A DNA stretch of 64,000 bases from Lunularia cruciata (GCA_948567375.1 OX419756.1:67594333-67658332), one strand, 5' to 3'. Counted from the first letter of the stretch, positions 12,010-23,965 are shown. Program-made: numbers and translations. Notes: generated by a model not told the origin, from the sequence alone.

Positions 12010-12344
12010 TATCACTCAAGGATTCATTCACATAGGCTATCCTTTGACTATAGAAAAGTCCACACCAATAAGGCTTATGGGCATAAGAGTTCTCAACCCT
12101 TTCCTCAAAGTCAAATATCTAGGAATAATCCCACGTCAATTCACTAGAAGAGAAAGTAGTGATGCTCACTCTTTCTCTTCCTCTAGGATAAGGTCATTTT
12201 TATCTTAGCTAGGACTAGATATAGCTAATCATGACTAATGTAGAAGCTTAGCTAAACTCCATATAGATAATATTTCTCCACTACTTGCAAGAATAAACTG
12301 AATATCTCTCTAGAGCATACATGCATCGATGGGTGTTACATTTA
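12010..12344 (-). repeat. Family D LTR fragment (3' LTR of D')
   Basis: On the minus strand this begins TGTAACACCCATCGATGCAT and matches the first half of the LTR at 14,547-15,236, including the 'ttagtcatgattagct' and 'gagaactctt' blocks. The match fades at about 12,010. Just upstream on the minus strand is 'gtttggggataaa', a plausible polypurine tract, so this is most simply the truncated 3' LTR of D' (12.35-16.45 kb). Confidence 0.65.
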
Positions 12345-13860
12345 TCCCCAAACTAAGATTTCACTTTGTACTAGAGTGAACATCCCTTTACCTTCTATGA
12401 TACAAATTCAACTTATCATGGTTAATTGTATGAAAGTGTCTTCTTTCTTACTCCTTGAGATCATAAGTGTGATTTCCCCATACCTTCTCCATTATGAAAG
12501 GTCCAAGGTACTTAGGCAAGAACTTCTTTAATACCCTCTTGAATCAAATGATATCAAACCACAATACCCAATCACTTTCCTTGAAAGGCTCCACCTTCTT
12601 CTTGTCTTGCTTCTTGTCATAGATCTCCTTTTGCTTCCTTTGTGCTTGCTTCACTTGAACCATATGAATTGCTCTTGCCTCTTCTAGTTCCATGAGTTAC
12701 TCCTTCCTTGACTTCTTTGCATCATCTCCTTGTGCATTCTTCACTTTCTTATGAATGCTTTGAAAGGTAGGAAGATCAAAGTGAATAGGTAAAAGTAGAC
12801 TCAATACCATATACCAAACAAATTGGAGAATATCCGATGGAGATCCTCATGGTTGTCCTATACTCCCACAAAACCGTATAAATCCTCTTGCCCCAATGAT
12901 GTTTTGCCCCCTCCATTTTATGCATCTTTTGATCAACATCGTGCACAAAGTTTGATTGGTTCTCTCTACCAAGCCATCAAAGTTTGGCTTATAGGAAGTA
13001 GTCACCTTGTGTGTGATAAAGAAATGTTATATCATGGTTGTAGTGATACTTCTTGTAAACTCTCCTCCTTTATCAAAGGCCAACTCCAAGGGGACACCCA
13101 AACCTATTGATGATGCATTCATAAAGAAATCTATCAATTTCATTTTTATTCTTATCTCTTAATGGTCTAGCCCCAACCAACTCAATAAGGTAATCTATAA
13201 CTACCACAATGTGCCAATTGTTCCTTGGGATTCTATTGAGAGGATTTACAAAGTCAATTCTCCACTTCTCAAAAGATCCTAGTAATGAAATTGATCTAAG
13301 AGGTGGAGTAGAAGTAGACTTCTTAGCAAAATTTTGACAAGCATTATAAGTTTTTCAATAATTAAGATAATTCTTGAAAATTCTCTTCTTATTGTAACCT
13401 ATATCTAGAATCTTGAAAGCGGTCACCTTTCTTGCAAAAGGACCTCCACATTCCAAACCATCATGAATCTCCTTCATAGACTCCTCCTTACCCACTTCTC
13501 CTTGAAGTAGACCATCTGCTCCTTGATGAAAAAGAATGCCCTCCACCAATGTGTAAGGTCTAGATCTTGTACAAGAGCCTTCCTCTCCCTAGCATGGATC
13601 ATATTAGGATAGTTACCTCTTGTAACAAAATCCACAATCTCCTTGTACTCCATTAGAACCTCTTGAGTGATTGAGATTATTAGATAGGAAGGAATCATCC
13701 ATTGGCTCATCTTCATCATGATCATAGGCTTGGATTACAAATCAAGATTTACATGTTTCCTCCTTGTCTATCTTCAATGGTGTGGTCATACTGATACAAG
13801 AGTATCATCCACTTTGTTAACCTTCCTTCCACATCATGCATATTGAAGATGTATTTCAAA
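12345..13860 (-). pseudogene. Family D' integrase
   Basis: Minus-strand reading shows an integrase broken into several frames. A core segment containing WHIVVVIDYLIELVGA lies around 13,160-13,230. A later segment resembling NFDGLVER (the catalytic Glu region) lies near 12,940-12,980. A C-terminal segment with VLKKFLPKYLGPFIMEKVWG lies at about 12,470-12,530, characteristic of Ty3 integrases. No chromodomain follows before the putative polypurine tract and LTR. Stops interrupt all frames. The zinc-binding N-terminal region should lie in 13,355-13,725 but is too eroded to assign residue by residue. Confidence 0.7.
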
Positions 13861-13879
13861 GCTTTGTGATCCACAACAA

Positions 13880-14546
13880 TAGTGCCATCCAATCAATTAG
13901 TGTCTAAACTTGTTGGGACCAAGATTATTGTCAATCCTTTCTTTTTTGTGATTGAATAGTTCTTCTCTATTGAGACCATTTGTCTACTAGAATAAGCTAT
14001 TAGGTGATCATGTCCTCCATCTTGGCCTAATTGACTAGGAGTAGATCTTATAACTACATGGAAGCATGAGTGTAAAGGATGAAAGCCTTTCTCCAATTGG
14101 GATTTGGCAAGAATGGGAGCCATAACAAGGCATTGTTTGACATCTTTAAAAGCTTTAAGAGCTTCCTTGTTTTCCAAAATCACTATGTATTCTACACTCT
14201 TCTTCATATAAATGGTCAATGCATAAGCCTTGTTGGGAAATGAAAAGATGAATGTTCTATAGTACCAACCATCCCCAAGAATTGGCATAACTTTTTTAAG
14301 CTTGAAGGGAATGGAAGGTCTATTTTTCTCACATTTTCAATATCCACAACTATTCTATCTTGGAGATTATATTCTCCAAAAGTAGGCCTTCTTCACAACC
14401 AAAGATGCACTTCTTTGAGTTGAGTGATGCATTTGCTTGATCCAAGCATTGCAAAACTTGATTAAGTGATCAAAGTGTTCCTCCTTGCTCCCATAAACAC
14501 AGAAGTCATCAATGAAATCTCTCACAAATTTCCTAATCAAAGGTTT
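13880..14546 (-). pseudogene. Family D' RT C-terminus and RNase H
   Basis: The minus-strand frame 14,367-14,558 gives KFVRDFIDDFCVYGSKEEHF, matching family D at 8.25-8.65 kb, including the FIDD box. The frame 13,893-14,288 continues into RNase H with HLIAYSSRQMVSIEKNYSIT. The upstream half of the same RT resumes at 15,237, after the solo LTR. Small indels split the frames. Confidence 0.82.
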
Positions 14547-15236
14547 TGTAACAACCATTTGTGCGTGTATATGCTTTTGTGATATTTAGTTTGGAATTAT
14601 TATTACTTGAGAGATATTATTTATATAGAGATAAAGAATGGTTCTACATTAGTCATGATTAGCTAAAGTTAGTCATAGTTAAGATAGAAAGGACCTTACT
14701 TTAGAAGAAGTAGAAAAGATGAGCACCACAATTTTGGAGTCTAGTGTGTTGACTTGGTAGTATTCTTAGATGTTTGGCTTTGAGGAAAGAGTTAAGAACT
14801 CTTGGACCCACAAGCCTTTTTGTTTCAGATTCTTCTATAGGCTAAAGATAGCCCATGTGAAGGAATCTTTGACTTAGTGGTTGGGTCAAGATAAGACCAC
14901 ATGCTTATGATAATATTCCCATGAGTATTGATATTCCTTTATCTTTTTGACTTCACTAACTTTTACCCTAGTAACTTGAGTTACTCTAATAATTAATAAC
15001 TTTGGTTTGTAACTATTTCACAAGTATATAAACTAAGGATGAGGAGTTACTCATCATCCTTTCATTTGCAACTATCCCTCTCTCATTGAGTTCTCTAATG
15101 AGCAATGTCTTGAGTCTTGGAATGTTAGCCTTGGAGGGGTATGATGGATTTGGGGGTCTTTGCTTTCTTAGTCCAAGGTGTACCACCATAATATCCACAA
15201 GAGGTTCATCCTAATTGAGATACAGGTTGGCTCACA
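14547..15236 (+). repeat. Family D solo LTR inserted in the D' reverse transcriptase
   Basis: A 690-bp segment beginning TGTAACAACC and ending GGCTCACA interrupts the RT: the intact counterpart in family D near 8,545-8,580 runs straight through this point. The segment is the reverse complement of 3,437-4,114. The flanks GGTTT on the left and AATTC on the right fit an original 5-bp duplication GGTTC after three C/G-to-T/A changes. That placement would overlap the last LTR base by one, so the end is uncertain by 1-2 bp. It carries a TATA-like 'agtatataaac' near 15,024. Confidence 0.8.
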
Positions 15237-16446
15237 ATTCAAACACCTTGTTCATGAACCATTGGAATGTGGCTAGAGCATTACAAAGCTCAAAAGGCAT
15301 GACCTTGAAAGTGTAAATTCCCCAGGGTGTGGTGAATATGGTGAGTTGTTGATGCTCTAGTGCAATCTTGATTTGGTTGTAGTCACTATAACCATTTCCA
15401 AAATTGTACCTCTCATGACCTACAACCTCCTCCAAGATTTCATCAATGACTGGTAAGGAGCAGTAGTCATTCTTGGTAATAGCATTGAGCTTCTTGTTAT
15501 CAACACATGCCCAAAGCTTGCCATTCTTCTTCTTTACAATCACAATTGGAGACATCCATTCTGAATTCTCTATCTCAAAAATAAACTTGTTCACCTTGAG
15601 CTTATCAATCTACTCCTTCACAACCAAAGCTATTGGTAGGTTATGTGTGATATTGCTTTTGGCATACTATTCTTGCATGTGACTCCACTTCTATTTGATG
15701 TTCCTCCAAGGTGATTTCCTTGAGATCCTTGTGACTAAGATCAAACACATGGATAAACTTACAAAAAATTTCCTCAAATATTACCTTCTCTTAACATTTG
15801 GACCAAACATTGAGGGTAGATATTCTCCTCTCTATCTCCTCTAATGTCAATGATGATTTATTAGGGTCCTTTTAAACCTCTAGCTTAGGCACAAATTCCA
15901 TAGCACACAATGGATGCACATCTAAATTAGAATTAGATTCATCTTGATTTGAAGAGGTTTCTTCCTCCATGCTTGTGTCCATACCTAAAACTCCTTTTTC
16001 TAAATCTGATTCCCAATAATAAGAAGATGGTATTTGTATGCAACGTATGGTTAGTATTGGTCAATGGAATTGTAACTCAATGGTTTGATGGCTCAATTCT
16101 CAAGTACCCTTTGTACCATCAATCCATTATTCAAGTTACTCTGAACCATGTACTCTCAAGTAGCAAATCATTACTTGCATCCTTCAAGACTTGGAAACTT
16201 ATGAGATTTTTAACTCCAATAGCCAACACTACCACCTTGTCCATCATACCCATATGTCAAAATTATTGCTTGTTTGCCATGCTCATTGCAAAAGTTGAAG
16301 GCCTAGAGGGTATCATATCCAACTTCTTCATCAACTTCTCTAACACGGCATTCATTAGAGATCCTCCATCAACAAGTACATCCTTGATGTTGTGACCATT
16401 CACACTCACATCAATCTTGGAGGTATACTCACAAGCCTCCCATTGT
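15237..16446 (-). pseudogene. Family D' RT N-terminus, acidic linker and protease
   Basis: Minus strand, right to left. The protease has SKIDVSVNGHNIKDVLVDGG in frame 16,263-16,463, with LVDGGS as the active-site region. A linker of acidic character covers about 15,850-16,050. The RT frame 15,232-15,594 contains NSEWMSPIVIVKKKNGKLWA and ends FQWFMNKVFEL at the solo LTR junction. The segment 15,600-15,850 is too frameshifted to read continuously. All parts align with family D at 8.6-9.8 kb. The protease is cut at about 16,447 where unrelated DNA begins. Confidence 0.82.
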
Positions 16447-16835
16447 CGTGTTGTGGTTAACATAGCACATGCAAAAGTATATTAGCATAGTTTATCTCCA
16501 CATTAGTGGAGTAGGTTGTATGATGAATCCTATGGTTAAGCTATTGTTATGTGATCAATCTATGTATATGTATGTAGTTGGCCATGTGAGTTAAAATCTT
16601 GTCCTTTCCAAGGCTCTTATGTATATAAGTGGTGGAGAGTTGAGAGAGGGAGGTGTGTTTCAATTTGAGGACTCTTGAGTAGGAGGAGGATGTTGGGAGT
16701 GAGAATTATAGTAGAGAGCAAGCATTAGAGTGTGGGAGGAATCATTTGAGCAAGAGATGTCCTATGCTCTTGATATACCATTCCCAAATTCTTTTCTCAT
16801 CAAGCTTTAGATTTTACAATATAACAGTTTACAAG
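16447..16835 (+). repeat. Possible LTR of an undetermined element
   Basis: Family D' protease homology ends at about 16,446 and the next sequence contains TGTTGTGGTTAACATAGCAC, an LTR-like start. A TATA-like 'tatgtatataagtgg' lies near 16,618. The segment could end at 'cagtttaca' (~16,832), followed by 'tggtggtatgctttgg', which weakly resembles a tRNA-Met primer site. No second copy is in the window, so this is tentative. Confidence 0.3.
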
Positions 16836-18470
16836 ATTGGATGGTGGTATGCTTTGGGGTTGTATTCATGTAGTCAGTGATGGGACCCAGATCTTATTGT
16901 CCTTTTGGTGCTTACTTATGATAAGGTCTAGGATTTGACAATCTATGTGTTCTTCTAGATGGAAAATGACTTAATTATTTTTATGAGCTTCAAGGTGGAG
17001 TTGTGGGGTCCATTTGTCAAAAAGTGTAGAAATTAAATGACAAAAGGGTGCAAGGGATTGGGTTCCAAGAGGAGAAGTCTGGATAGTTTTACCATCAAAG
17101 GATTTAAGGGAGAAGCATTCAAGGAAAAGAGACTATGCTTGGAGAGAGGAGCTAATAAGCGACAAGTTGAAGACTAAAATCAAGTGATTTGAGCAGAATC
17201 TATGGGAATTCACTTAGGTCAACTAGCTATGCTTCCATATTTGGGAGATAGAATTGCTCTTGTGGAAGTTCCAAAATTGTTGTTTGTGGAACCACGGTAG
17301 TAAGTTGCTTGTAAGGATTTATGCAAAGGAGATTTAGTTGAGTTTATGAATGATCATTGATTATTTACTCAAAATTATGGTTATAGGTTAACTCTCATAT
17401 ATCACTTCAACAGGCTGTCATAATGGTCAAGATGCTAACCATGATTATAGACCAATTACCCAGCTAATACGCACTATGGTTGATGGAATTTGTATTGTAG
17501 AATTCATGCAAGAAATGGAGATCCCACAAAATCAATCTCCATCATCTACACATTCAATCAACTTGGTGATTATGAACACTAGAGTCAAAAAGCAATTTAC
17601 TTTATAGTACTTAGTGACCATGCCAATACAAAGTTCTGCAATAGCTATTTTAAAGCACGTCCAATGGCAAAAGTTTGTTCCTTAAGGTGATTGAAAACAT
17701 GTGCTTCCAAAAACAAGATCAACATACAATTGTATAATTTTTTTAAAGTGTACTTAGAGCATGTCTACAAATCATACATCCCTATATAGGTGGGCTAATA
17801 CATTTCAGCTAAGCAACAACCTAGTTATCTCCTTGGGCACAAGTACTGATTTCCTCATAGTCCTCAGTTTGGCAGCATGTAAACATCATTTCTCCAATGT
17901 ACAAGACCTTATAGTGTAAATTTACATTCAAAAATAGTATATCAAAAGTAGATCTTATATTGGAGATTAGACTAACAGTGGCCCACTTTCATTGGTCTAA
18001 ATGTCCTACTACTTTGACAGAATGGATGGAGATGGAATTATTAGTACCCCAACTTTGGCACATAGATTTAATGGCAACCCAAGTTGGGACCCTAAACCTT
18101 GTACTCTTGTGAATTGTACTTGTATATGTAACAACCAAAATTGACTTGTTTGAAATATCTTTAATTTGGAGATACTCATCAAAGAATGAGAATCCCATGG
18201 GGCTGATTTGTCCTTCCAACTGCTCAGGCACAAAAATCCTTTTGCCCTTCATAATACTTATCTACTTCATTGTAATATCAACAACTAGGTTTTAAAAATG
18301 GTGATTAATTGAATCAAGGGGGTAAGAATTCATACCCAAGAGCAAAAAATCAACCATTGGAGAGCTTTGTAAGATATTTTCATGATGTATCAGTAGGTTC
18401 TTGGAAAAGACTAAGTGATTATAGTGTTAATCTCAAGAAATTTTAGGTTTTGATCAATCTTAAATCATAT
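16836..18470. other. Unassigned interval
   Basis: I find no retroelement motif. A minus-strand 87-residue frame at 17,989-18,252 and its overlapping neighbour resemble no family I know. The interval might be the internal region of the element suggested at 16,447, but nothing confirms this. Confidence 0.4.
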
Positions 18471-18819
18471 GGATCATATGGTTGAAGAATGGATCTTGAA
18501 GACACCATATGTTTCAACTTCTAGAATGCTTGTTTGTGCTTGGTGGCCCACTAGAAGGTTGAGTTCTTCCCGCAAGAGGTCAGTCAATGGTGCAGCCACA
18601 TGAGCATAATAGTGGATGAACTGTTGGTAAAAAATGGTAAATCCATGAAATGCCCATACTTCTATAGCATCCTTTGGAGTAGGCCAATCAATAATGGCCT
18701 TGATATTCTCCTCTCCTATCTTGATCCCTTCTAATGAAATCTTGTGACTCAAGAAGGTAACTTCCTTCTGCCAAAAGGACCGCTTCAACTTCTTGTAGTA
18801 AAATTTCCATTGTCATAGT
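18471..18819 (-). pseudogene. Family A'' RT-RNase H connection region
   Basis: The minus-strand frame 18,474-18,788 contains FWQKEVTFLSHKISLEGIKI and HYYAHVAAPLTDLL, matching element B at 32,860-33,060. It is cut off at about 18,471, before the RNase H catalytic motifs. Its upstream part lies beyond the insertion at 18,820-20,705. Confidence 0.82.
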
Positions 18820-20705
18820 TGTGACAACCCGACAAATATCACTTTTGCGGTAATTGGGTAAGTAAAGTTTGTTCCCGCAAAGATTCTAGTCAGAAATGTC
18901 CAAATACAAAGCAAAGTAACAATTTTAGTTCTTCTTGGTTGCGTCTTTAATCTCTCAGGTAGAAACCACACCTTGAAGAGAGTAACAAGCACTGATTCGC
19001 AGTCTTGTCACGAATTCACACTCCTTAATCACAACTCCGTCAATTCTTTCCAAACAATCTTGATTGTGATGATTTAGGCTCTCCCAAAAATGGCACTTCA
19101 TTGCAAAACGACTTCACCTCAAAATTGTGTTCCACCCTTCCACTGAAGGCACAACTTCCTCGATTGAAATTGCTTCACATCAACCTCACACTGCACTCAC
19201 AAATGTAGAATATTACCAACACTACAATTCCTCTTAGATCTATCAAGGTATTGCTTTGATTTCACTTCACTCAAGATAAAACAGATAGAATGAAGATCAA
19301 GGTTGTGAAATCCAACATCCAACAAGCACACTTACTTGCACTTCAAATTTCTAAACACTCACAAACATAAACACAAAGTTGATACTCGGAATCAAGCTTA
19401 AGCAACGAGCACTGCTTCATAGCACTTTGCTTTATCTATTCTCAGAATTATGAGCACTCAACAACATTTGACTGCAAATGCCATTCTTAAATAGTGAAGC
19501 AATCGACAGTTATCTTCCTAATGTCCTCTTCCTAACAACTCTACAAACCTGCAGATCCAAAACGACAATGCACCTCTTCATATCTGTCTCTTCAAATCTC
19601 AAATTGGTTACTAATCCGATCCAATGTCTACTTCTTCCTCAACTTCCAATCCCGAAGTAACTTTACTCACTACTACTCTGTCCTCGGGTTTCACAACTTC
19701 TAATTCCTCTATCAATTCTACTTCTTCTCCACTCTGATCTACAATTCCTATCACATGTAATCCTTCTAAATCTCTATCTCTTGACCCACTCTTCTCTAAA
19801 GTGTCAAATGTCAAATCTAAAGACACTTGCTTTCCTATCTCTCTTACTTCGGGTCTAACTATTATCAATTCTTTTGCTAATTTTACCATGTCATCATCAA
19901 GAATTGTAACTGAAATCATGAATACACTACATACACTACATACACATTCAATTTGTAACCCACTTTCTCCTACTCACTCATGTAACTGACCCAAAGACAC
20001 TTATTGTCTGATCTTGCACTTTGGGTTTATTCACTAATGCTATTTCTCCTTTAATTCTATTCCACCTTCAATCTGAACTGAAATTGAAGTCATGGGTATC
20101 CTAATTAACTTTTTTCCCTACTCTAACTTCCTCTGATCCCTCTGGAAAAACTCCCGAAGTCACCTTCACTGCACTCCGAGGTCTGACTTCCTCAAGTTGA
20201 ATCATGTTTATCTTGAGGTAAAGTCTTTAGACATGAAGTCATGTAAACCCGAAATCCCATTGACCCAAAGACACTAAACTACTCTTCACATCTACTCTTG
20301 AAACTTCAAGTGCTTGTAACTTCTTCTAAAGACCTTTAAACTTTGCAATTTTGGCGGCAATGGAAAACCCTGAACAAGACGCTTCCAACAAGATATATAA
20401 CGCATGATTTGGACTTGTGGTCACTGAGATATGGCCCTTCAAGAATCCTGACCTACAACTTCCCTTCCTTCTTTGGGTCTGCACTCCTTCAGCGTCTGAT
20501 CCGAGTTTTTCCTCCTCTGACACAAAGTAAGCTTCTTCGGGTTTGCTCTAATCTGAGTCCTTCTTCCTCCAACACAAAGTAGACTTCGTCAGGCCTGATC
20601 AAAACACAAGTTTCCCCTCATTTCTTCTCCATTTGGTTGTAATTTTGTTTCTACAAGGCACTTATTCTTCAAAACTCATCCAAAATGAAAAATGTGTGTA
20701 CCACA
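18820..20705. mobile_element. Insertion G: 1,886-bp TG...CA segment, probable solo LTR
   Basis: This segment interrupts the family A'' RT. It starts TGTGACAACCCGACAAATAT and ends GTGTGTACCACA, and is flanked by a perfect 5-bp duplication ATAGT (18,815-18,819 and 20,706-20,710). The TG...CA ends plus a 5-bp duplication are typical of an LTR, and no RT, integrase or gag is visible inside, so a long solo LTR is the simplest reading. It is rich in short TTCT/CTTC blocks. Similar 'cacaaagta.actc..' segments near 20,520 and 20,572 indicate small internal duplications. The frame 19,611-19,919 (minus) is Glu/Val-rich low-complexity sequence and I do not call it a gene. Confidence 0.75.
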
Positions 20706-21322
20706 ATAGTCATCTTAGGACTTATTGCATGTGATTCACATGTTTTACCTATGTTTTGCTTAATTAAGATTAAGATATCATCGAAGAACACCATCACATA
20801 CCAATCCAATAGTCCATCCAACACTTGATGCATTTGATCCATGAAGATTGTTGGAGCATTAGTGAGCACAAAAGGTAGAACTCTCCACCCAAAATGCCCA
20901 TACCTTGTATGAAAGGTAGTCTTTTGCACATACATCCTATCAATGGGGATTTGCCAATAGTCATTGCAAAGATCCAACTTGGAAGAGTATCATGCCCCAC
21001 TCAATTAATCAAGCAAGTCATCAATCCAAGGCAAGGGATATGCATTCTTCATTGTTTGCTTATTGAGCCCACGGTAATCAATACAAAAACAAAGTCCTCC
21101 ATCCTTCTTTAGAATGAATAGTACATGTGCTTCCCAAGGAGAGGTATTATGTCATATGAATTTCTTCTCCAACAACTCCATAAGTGTTGTTTGCAACTCC
21201 TCCAACTTCTTTAGTGAGAGTTGATAGATAGGTCTACTCATAAAGGTACTCCTTGGCAATTACACAATAAACTTAAAGGACATGCCACAATTGGAGGGTT
21301 ATCCCTTTGGCAGATCATCCGG
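20706..21322 (-). pseudogene. Family A'' reverse transcriptase, upstream half
   Basis: The minus-strand frame 20,669-20,977 gives [20 protein letters not shown], then GWRVLPFVLTNAPTIFMDQM and MVFFDDILI, the RT palm with its FFDD polymerase box. The upstream part (20,980-21,322), with a leading segment equivalent to the family A linker at 7.55-7.7 kb, is frameshifted. It stops at 21,322, where the family E LTR begins; the protease and gag of this copy are absent. Confidence 0.82.
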
Positions 21323-22302
21323 TGTCATGGGGTTTTGTCCTCAAGAGTCCATCGAGGACCTGAATGCTTGTGCTTAGTTGCGATTGGTGTCGATGACTTG
21401 AGTCTTCCCAAAGTTTGGTGTTCTCTTCCCTTTTTGGTATGGCTGGTAGGCTCGTTCCAATAGGTCAGGTTGTTCTAATTGTTCCCAGGGTAGGTTTCTC
21501 CCAGGGTTGTCTATTTGATCTTGTAGCCTAAAGTTGATCTATAGCATTCAATTGTGTTTGACTGTGTTTGGCCTTGTAGCTCTACTCCCATAAAGTATCA
21601 CTTCCAGTTCTTGTTTATGTTTGGGCCTGTGAGTTTGGCTCTTGGCTCGGACAGACTCCTAAGACGGCTCCGGTGAGACTTGTGAAATAGCTGCAAGCAA
21701 CTAATGGTGGTTGAACCCACTATATCAATCACTGAATTGTGCAATCATATAGACTGGATCAAGAGATCCTAAATGCAGCCCTTCTCTTGACAACATCCAT
21801 AATTCAGATACATTTATCCATTCATGAATCATCCTCGTCAACCTGTCATGTAGCTATAAGTCAAACAAGACAAACAACTCTTTCCTATAGAGTGACCATT
21901 CCTAATTTATCACCTGGGCAACCAAGACACTCTAGCTGAGCATCCAAATTTGCCCAATCACATGCAAAAAATCTTCTCAACTCCTTCTCTTTAATCAAAC
22001 TGTCACTCACCACTCAGCATTCAAAACCTCTCCTTCTCTTCTCTCTGCCCTGTCACTTCAGCATCAGACCTTCACATCACCTTTGAGTAAATGACCTCTC
22101 TATCTTCTGCCCAACATCAGCCATTCCCCAACCTTTGAGAGCTACTTTGTTGTCTCTAGTTCTCTTGCTTTGCTTTGAGCCTTCACTACTAGCTCTGAAT
22201 TTTCCTCTTTGCTCCTGCTCACTCCTCTCTAAACCTCAAAACTCTTTTGTCTCCAGCTCTCCTGGTCCTCACTATAAAACTCAAAAATTTCTCTCTGTCT
22301 GT

Positions 22303-22473
22303 CTCTCTTGGTTCACTCTCAAACTCTCACAACAAAATTTTGAAACTCCTCCTTTCTGTCACTCTTGGTTCACTCTCAAAGCTTCACAACAAAATTTTGA
22401 AACTCCTCCTTTCTATCTCTCTTGGTTCACTCTCAAACCTTCACAACAAAATTTTGAAACTTCTCCTTTCTGT
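22303..22473 (+). repeat. Three tandem 57-bp repeats in the family E LTR
   Basis: Units start at about 22,303, 22,360 and 22,417. Each carries 'cttggttcactctcaaa' followed by 'cacaacaaaattttgaaac' and 't.ctcctttct'. Differences between units are a few substitutions, so the expansion is fairly recent. The period is divisible by 3, which explains the repeated peptide in the open frame through it. Confidence 0.9.
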
Positions 22474-22510
22474 CTTTGTTAAGACAGAAAGGAGAAGTTT
22501 CAAAATTTTG
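22447..22510. repeat. Perfect 30-bp inverted repeat with TGTT loop
   Basis: The last 57-bp repeat runs into its own inverted copy. The 30 bases 22,447-22,476 are exactly complementary to 22,481-22,510, leaving the 4-base loop TGTT. No mismatch is visible. It could fold as a hairpin in LTR RNA or DNA. Confidence 0.92.
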
Positions 22511-22908
22511 TCAGACCAAGGCCAAGGCACATGCCAGACTCTCAAATTCTCTCATTTTTGTCACTATCTAGGGCAAGCTGCAAAATTTTTCTCTCCACTC
22601 TCCCAGTCCAAGGCTTCCCAAAAACTCAAAAGCTCAACTCTCTTCCCTTCCTGTCCAAACTCTCCAATTCCCCTCCACAGCCAAGTCTCCTTTCCTTCAA
22701 AAATCTCTCCTTGTAGCCATTTCTCAAAAACTCCTATTGATTCTTATTCCCTTCCTGCCCAGACTCTCAAAACCCTTCACAACCGAGTCTCTTCTCTTGA
22801 AATTTCCCCTTTGCAGCCCCTCTCTCAATGTCCTTCCTTTTGATTTCCTCTATCCATGCTCTTCAGCTCCTCTTGTGTTTCTCCTTGAAACCCTCACTGT
22901 TCTCCTGT

Positions 22909-23280
22909 AAACACTTCTCCTCAAACCCATATCAATTCACAAAACTTCCTACCAGCCCTACTGATCTTCAGAAACTCCTCACTGTCTAAAATCCACTCCT
23001 AGGAAACATTTTCCCTTAGAATCCCTCTGCCACTTCACAAGAACTCCATTGCCAGCCTACTTATCTTCTCAAAACTTGTGCTCACTAAACTCTTGCAAAC
23101 ATTTCTCCTCAAACCCCATGCAATTCATGAAACTTCCTTCCAGCCCTACTGATCTTCCGCAACTCCTCATTGTCTAAACTCTACTCCTGGGAAACATTTT
23201 CCCTTTGAATCGCTCTGCCACTTCCCAAAAACTCCACTGCCAGCCTACTGATTTTCTCGAAACTCTTGCTGACTAAACTC
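22909..23280 (+). repeat. Two tandem ~189-bp repeats in the family E LTR
   Basis: A unit starting 'aaacacttctcctcaaaccc' near 22,909 recurs as 'aaacatttctcctcaaaccc' near 23,098. Shared order: 'ccagccctactgatctt', 'ggaaacattttccct', 'ctctgccactt', 'gccagcctact', 'ctcaaaact/ctcgaaact'. Identity is high but imperfect. Confidence 0.85.
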
Positions 23281-23965
23281 CTTTCCTATCACCTTGTCCC
23301 AAACACTCCACACCCTAAACTCAAAAATTTCCCCTGAGCTCTTCTTCCTCCCTGGCCAGACCAACCCTCCCATTTCCTTCACATCTTTCCTGTCCTCCTA
23401 AGCCTTTGAAGTCCCCCCTCCAATCAGCAAGCCTCTCAAAGCATATCCCTCCTCCTTTGGCCTTGTCACCACCAAACCCTTTCAAGGCCTTTTTCTTCAG
23501 CCCCTGTCTACTTGAAAAACCTTCTTAAACCTTCTTGTCAATGCTCAATATGGAAAATCCCAAACAACTCTTTTGCTCAAAGTGTTCCAAATAAACTCTC
23601 TAGAGCCTTTTGCTCAAAATTACTAAATGAAACACTCTCACATGACTTATTTGCTCAAATGGCACTAAACTGAAATACTCCCAAAATTCAATAACATAAA
23701 CAAAATCCCAAGCTCATGTAACATAAATTTAAGCCCTGAGTTGGTGTAGCACAAAGAAACTCCTGAGCTCATGCATCATTTTTCAACCCTTGAAACTTTC
23801 TCAGTCTTGTGGCAACACCCAATAACTTCCAACTTTACAAAGGCATGAAAGATTTTTCCAAGATACAATAACATTACAAAATCCCAAAGTCAGTGTAACG
23901 TAAAGCCAACAAAACTCTCCCACCAAATGCACCAATGGTTCACGTAGATAATTTTCCCTACAACA

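Larger units (their letters stand above)
21323..23965 (-). repeat. Family E 3' LTR, 2,643 bp
   Basis: On the minus strand this begins TGTTGTAGGGAAAATTATCT and ends CCCCATGACA. A purine-rich tract directly precedes it on the minus strand (23,966-23,983) after the family E integrase, so it is the 3' LTR of that element. Both ends match the solo LTR at 38,105-41,777: the left ends share 'tgcttgtgcttag' at similar spacing and the right ends share 'ttttccc.ac.aca'. The middle is very pyrimidine-rich on the plus strand and full of local duplications, listed separately. It interrupts the family A'' linker between 21,322 and sequence not seen on the other side. The frames 22,135-22,482 and 22,247-22,843 are by-products of repeated CT-rich sequence. 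Confidence 0.8.

Noticed and set aside
17989..18252. An 87-residue minus-strand frame with MKGKRIFVPEQLEGQI
   Set aside because: No known family, no conserved copy in the window, and a second overlapping frame of similar length; likely chance.
22135..22843. Open frames of 115 and 198 residues with a repeated FTLKPSQQNFET-like peptide
   Set aside because: They lie in the family E LTR and follow a 57-bp tandem repeat whose length is a multiple of 3.
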